Below, in pieces: positions 4,672 through 8,013 of a stretch of DNA of 8,013 nt. The stretch's first letter is position 1. The number at the start of each line of letters is the position of its first letter. Source of the stretch: JAVBNW01 sp031551255 (GTDB lineage: Bacteria; Bacillota; Clostridia; Christensenellales; UBA1750); assembly GCA_031551255.1 (NCBI GenBank), contig JAVBNW010000024.1:1-8013 (forward strand). The letters are read 5' to 3'. Below the pieces are notes generated by a model, which saw nothing but the letters and a program-made list of their open reading frames with translations, was not told where the DNA came from and searched no databases. The position numbers and the translations under genes are program-made.

Positions 4672-6329
4672 ACTGGGCTGCCGACTATCTTGGAAAGATA
4701 CGATCCGGAAAGATCATCGTGCCCTTAGAAGTCAAATTGGCATACGAACGCATGGAGCGGGAGTCGCGTGATAAAACGTTCCCGTTTTACTTTGATCTTA
4801 AATCCGGAGAACATGCCATTGAGTTCATAGAAACCTTTTGCAGGCACTACGAAGGCGACCTTGCTGGAAGCCTTGTTGTGCTGGATCCATGGCAAAAAGC
4901 ATTTATACAGACTTTGTTCGGTTGGCTGGAGAAGGAAACGAATCTTCGGCGTTTTCGCGAATTTCTGCTTTTAGTAGCTCGAAAAAACGGTAAATCCATG
5001 CTTTCCGCTTGCATCATGGTGTATATGTTGGTTGCCGATGGCGAGGCTGGCGCTCAGTGTGTGAGCATCGCCACGAAATACGATCAGGCTGCCATAGTTT
5101 ACAAAACCGCTCGAAAAATCATTGAACAGGACGCCGATCTAGCGGCCTTGGTAAAGCCGATTGTAGGCGGAATGGAATTCAAAATGACGAGTTCCATCAT
5201 GCGAGCGTTGGCGAGCAATTCGTCCACGATGGACGGCCTAAACCTGCATTACGTCTCATGCGATGAACTGCATGCGCAGCGGGATAGGAATCTATACGAC
5301 GTAGCGCGGCAGAGCATGAAAGCCCGCAAGCAGCCAATCTTCGGGAGCATTACCACAGCGGGATTTGTGCAAGAAGGCATTTACGAAAGCCTATTCGAGT
5401 ATGCCCGTGGTGTGGTGATGGGAGAAATTGACGATCCGCGATTTCTTGCTTTGCTCTATATGCTCGATGCGCGAGAAGAGTGGACGGATCCATCTTGCTG
5501 GATTAAGGCAAACCCAGGTTTGGGTACGATCAAGAGCACCGTACAGCTTGCCGATGATGTGCAGAAGGCAAAGCACGATCAAAGCTATCTGCCGACGCTC
5601 CTTGTAAAAGATTTCAATGTGCAGGAAAACGCATCGACATCATGGCTCCCCTACGATGCCATACAGAACGAGACGGTCGTGGACATGGAGTATCTGCGGC
5701 GCTCGTATTGCATTGGAGGCTGTGACCTTTCGGCCACAACGGACCTCACCTGCGCGTCTCTACTGATTCGCAAACCCGACGACGAAAACATTTATGTGCT
5801 CCAACAATATTTCCTACCGCGCGCGCGCATCGACGCGCTCACAGAACAGGGCGGCAAACAGGAAGCCCCCTATAAACTGTGGGCGGAACAAGGTTATCTC
5901 AAGATTTGCGAAGGGGCAACGGTAGATTACCACGATGTTACTGCTTGGTTTGTCGACATGGTAAAAACCTGGAATATACGCCCGTTGTGGATCGGCTACG
6001 ACGCCGCATTGTCAGGTTATTGGGTGCAAGAAATGACCGAGTACGGCTTCGATATGGAAAAAGTACGCCAGGGGCCGTATACATGGACCTACCCTATGAA
6101 GGATATGGGAGGGGCATTCATGGAGCATCGGGTGATCTACCAGAACAACCCTATTCTGAAGATGTGCCTGCTGAACACGGGGAAAAAGAGCCTGAATCAG
6201 GATGGAATCGAGAGCATCCAGCCGGTGAAGATCAAGCAGCGCCGCCGCATCGACGGCGCTGTTTCCCTACTCAACGCCTGGGTGGTTTACCAGAAGCGCA
6301 TAGACGAATACATGCCCTATATCCGGTAA
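4668..6329 (+). CDS. terL: phage terminase large subunit
   Basis: The 553-aa protein has the full two-domain layout of an HK97-type large terminase. In the ATPase domain LLVARKNGKS (101-110) is Walker A, LHYVSCDE (193-200) is Walker B with catalytic E200, and SITTAG (227-232) is the coupling motif. In the C-terminal RNase-H-like nuclease domain, GGCDLSATTDLTCASLLI (from about residue 350, with D353 and D359), WIGYDAA and RRIDGAVSLLNAW (D529) supply metal-binding acidic residues. It pumps DNA into the prohead and cuts it at cos together with the HNH protein. The start is ATG 4668, with GAGGGAAG (4659-4666) just upstream and an ATGA overlap with the small subunit. Length is normal for the family and I see no break. 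Confidence 0.93.
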   Translation: MNWAADYLGKIRSGKIIVPLEVKLAYERMERESRDKTFPFYFDLKSGEHAIEFIETFCRHYEGDLAGSLVVLDPWQKAFIQTLFGWLEKETNLRRFREFLLLVARKNGKSMLSACIMVYMLVADGEAGAQCVSIATKYDQAAIVYKTARKIIEQDADLAALVKPIVGGMEFKMTSSIMRALASNSSTMDGLNLHYVSCDELHAQRDRNLYDVARQSMKARKQPIFGSITTAGFVQEGIYESLFEYARGVVMGEIDDPRFLALLYMLDAREEWTDPSCWIKANPGLGTIKSTVQLADDVQKAKHDQSYLPTLLVKDFNVQENASTSWLPYDAIQNETVVDMEYLRRSYCIGGCDLSATTDLTCASLLIRKPDDENIYVLQQYFLPRARIDALTEQGGKQEAPYKLWAEQGYLKICEGATVDYHDVTAWFVDMVKTWNIRPLWIGYDAALSGYWVQEMTEYGFDMEKVRQGPYTWTYPMKDMGGAFMEHRVIYQNNPILKMCLLNTGKKSLNQDGIESIQPVKIKQRRRIDGAVSLLNAWVVYQKRIDEYMPYIR

Positions 6330-6352
6330 GATCACGAGAAAGGGGGCTTGAC

Positions 6353-7579
6353 ATGGGCCTATTGAATAACCTGTTCAGCCGGGTAAAGTTGCGAGTGATA
6401 TATGGCTTAGGCGGAGCGACGGCCCCCGTCCGCTTTAGCCGCGAGGCGTATGAACAGGAGCTTGTGCGGGCGATCATCGATTGTATCGCATCACACACAG
6501 CCAAAGCCACGGCGCTGCACGTCGTCGTAGATGAAATGGACCGGGTGAAGGAGATCAAACGCAACAGCGCCTATACCAAGCTACTAAACATGGCCCCCAA
6601 TCACATCATGACCGGCTACGATCTTAAATACAAGGTCATCGGTCAACTGGAAGCAAACACGACGGCTTTGATTTATATCCGATGGAACGCGAAGGAACTG
6701 TTACCCGAAGCCATGATTCCAATCCCCTACAGTTCTTTTGAATTTTGGCCGCTCATGGGTGGCGGGTATGCGGTTGAATTCGTAGATGATTTCGGCGAAA
6801 CGCGATATCTCAACATGGAAGATGTCGTAATACTACGCAAGTATTTCGTTAACAACGAGATTGCCGGGGACGGCAATGCGCCGGTTTACAATTCGCTGTC
6901 CATGTCTAAGGCGGCAGATGAAGGGCTTATGGAAGCCCTATCAGTATCAAATAAGGTTCGCGGTCTCCTTAAGCAAAAGAAAGCAATGCTAGACGATGAT
7001 GATGTGAAGAAAAGCGCGGACGCTTTCACAAAACAGTTTATGGACGCCGCAAAGAATGGTGGCATTGTGGGCGTAGACAGCATGGAGGATTACACCCCGC
7101 TGCCGGTGACGCCTTGGGCAGCCAACGCCCCACAAATGAGAGAAATTCGCGAAAACATTATGCGATACTGGCGGATTTCGGAACCTATCTTGACGAGCAA
7201 TTACAACGAAGACCAATGGCAGGCATTTTTTGAAAGCATCATCGAACCTCGCCTGCTCCAGATGGGTCAGGCGTTCACTTCGGCGTGCTTTACGCCAAAC
7301 GAGCGAAGCCATGGTAATCGGATTATTTTCACGACCTCAACGCTTTTGCATACCAGCACACGAACTAAGATCAATATATTGCAAGCGTCGCGGGAGACCG
7401 GCCTTTTCACTGTCAACGAGCAACGCGAAATGTTCGGGTATGCGCCTGTTGAAGGTGGCGATAAGAGGCAGGTGTCTTTGAACTATGTCAATGCAAACAA
7501 ACAAGATCAGTATCAAGGCACAGAAGGGAAAAGTGCCGAAGAAGGGGATGAAGAAAATGGAACGCTCGGAACTACGTGA
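6353..7579 (+). CDS. HK97-type phage portal protein
   Basis: The 408-aa product begins MGLLNNLFSRVKLR and continues ALHVVVDEMDRVKEI, LLNMAPNHIMTGYDLKYKVI, ALIYIRWNAKELLPEAMIPI and NMEDVVILRKYFVNNE, ending in a helical region with YWRISEPILTSNYNEDQWQA. This is the order of the HK97 portal family: N-terminal sheet region, stem helices (about residues 165-270), crown and C-terminal region. Twelve copies form the ring through which DNA enters the head. The C-terminal tail is hydrophilic and acidic (GKSAEEGDEENG). The start is ATG 6353, 6 bases after GGGGG (6342-6346). The frame is open far upstream inside the large terminase, but that part is out of frame with terL and is not used. It overlaps the protease gene by 23 bases. 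Confidence 0.88.
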   Translation: MGLLNNLFSRVKLRVIYGLGGATAPVRFSREAYEQELVRAIIDCIASHTAKATALHVVVDEMDRVKEIKRNSAYTKLLNMAPNHIMTGYDLKYKVIGQLEANTTALIYIRWNAKELLPEAMIPIPYSSFEFWPLMGGGYAVEFVDDFGETRYLNMEDVVILRKYFVNNEIAGDGNAPVYNSLSMSKAADEGLMEALSVSNKVRGLLKQKKAMLDDDDVKKSADAFTKQFMDAAKNGGIVGVDSMEDYTPLPVTPWAANAPQMREIRENIMRYWRISEPILTSNYNEDQWQAFFESIIEPRLLQMGQAFTSACFTPNERSHGNRIIFTTSTLLHTSTRTKINILQASRETGLFTVNEQREMFGYAPVEGGDKRQVSLNYVNANKQDQYQGTEGKSAEEGDEENGTLGTT

Positions 7580-8013
7580 ACGGCGTTTTACATTTCAGAC
7601 GCGGACGGTAGAGATTGAGGGGAACGAGGGCCAGCCGGAGCGCGAATTATGGGTGGAAGGCTGCGCCGTGCGCTTCGACGCGCCTACGGTGCTTTTTGAG
7701 TATGACGGCGTAGAGTACAGCGAGCAGATTGCCAGCGGCGCATTTGACGAATGCCGGATGGACGACGTAATTTTTAATTACAACCATTCGGGCAAAGTCA
7801 TGGCACGGACGCGCAATAGCACGCTCCTGCTGGAGGTGCGTGAGGACGGCCTATACGTTCGTGCGCGCCTGGACGGCACGGAGGAGGGACGCCGGTTGTA
7901 CGACGAGATTTCCAAAGGATACATCGACCGCATGTCATTCCGGTTCCTCATCGGCAGCGATAACTATGACAATGAAAAACGACTGTGGACGGTATCCCGG
8001 ATTAAGAAGCTAT
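7557..8013 (+). CDS. HK97-type prohead protease, N-terminal part
   Basis: The frame is open to the window edge, giving 152 codons of a protein that continues beyond it. It reads ERELWVEGCAVRFDAPTVLF, then IASGAFDECRMDDVIFNYNH, MARTRNSTLLLEVREDGLYV and DRMSFRFLIGSDN. This is the peptidase U35 / HK97 prohead protease pattern. His77 in NYNH and Ser127 in DRMSFRF are the expected catalytic His and Ser; the third residue would lie downstream. It cleaves capsid subunit scaffolding segments and itself during head maturation. I chose ATG 7557, with AAGGGG (7542-7547) nine bases upstream. ATG 7548 in the same frame is possible and would add three residues. The start lies inside the portal gene. Confidence 0.88.
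   Translation, partial: MERSELRERRFTFQTRTVEIEGNEGQPERELWVEGCAVRFDAPTVLFEYDGVEYSEQIASGAFDECRMDDVIFNYNHSGKVMARTRNSTLLLEVREDGLYVRARLDGTEEGRRLYDEISKGYIDRMSFRFLIGSDNYDNEKRLWTVSRIKKL

Noticed and set aside
5879..6352. Open codons in the portal frame upstream of ATG 6353, giving a 566-aa version
   Set aside because: They overlap the conserved nuclease domain of the large terminase in another frame and show no portal-like sequence. A proper SD and the MGLLNNLFSR start lie at 6353.
7230..7481. Plus-strand 83-aa ORF within the portal gene
   Set aside because: Arginine-rich shadow frame within conserved portal sequence, without a domain pattern or SD.

Overview
The window is a densely packed, single-strand (all +) stretch of a tailed-phage or prophage genome. 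It runs from an accessory/early-gene region into the packaging and head module. The host is most likely a moderately GC-rich Firmicute of the Clostridia. This rests on the strong GGAGG-type ribosome binding sites, the ArpU/DUF1492-type late regulator, the DUF1064 protein, and the order HNH - small terminase - large terminase - HK97 portal - prohead protease. No taxon can be fixed from the sequence alone, and the host assignment is inference.

Layout. 1-729: C-terminal part of an N6-adenine/N4-cytosine DNA methyltransferase that begins before the window. 726-776: a 16-codon ORF with its own strong SD, joined to both neighbours by ATGA overlaps. 773-1183: DUF1064-type protein with a nuclease-like D...DxK pattern. 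1187-2407: C5-cytosine methyltransferase. Inside it, in the +1 frame (1359-2207), lies a second long ORF that resembles a different phage protein type (WPTP repeats, then LNPEWVERLMGYP). 2526-3320: HUH-endonuclease/Rep-like protein. 3317-3772: sigma-region-4-like late regulator. About 3757-3860: possible promoter, an 11-bp inverted repeat and a GNRA-type hairpin. 3838-4176: HNH endonuclease. 4159-4260: GC/AT palindromic region, a candidate cos site. 4279-4671: P27-like small terminase. 4668-6329: large terminase. 6353-7579: HK97-type portal. 7557 to the end: prohead protease, cut by the window edge.

How it fits together. The two methyltransferases would modify phage DNA in two chemistries, probably against host restriction. 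The regulator sits at the early/late boundary, and a promoter-like element with a hairpin follows it. HNH, TerS and TerL form the packaging machine of an HK97-like cos phage. Portal and protease begin the capsid assembly genes. Neighbouring reading frames overlap or nearly touch at several junctions, which suggests translational coupling.

The most interesting signal is the dual coding inside the C5 methyltransferase. Both frames look like recognisable protein types, and five in-phase short repeats give VAN/ADA-like tetrapeptides in one frame and W(P)TP in the other. A second oddity is a pair of adjacent genes (regulator and HNH) whose best SD lies 8 nt before an ATA and an ATC codon rather than before a canonical start. 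Family assignments are recalled from protein patterns and no database search was run.
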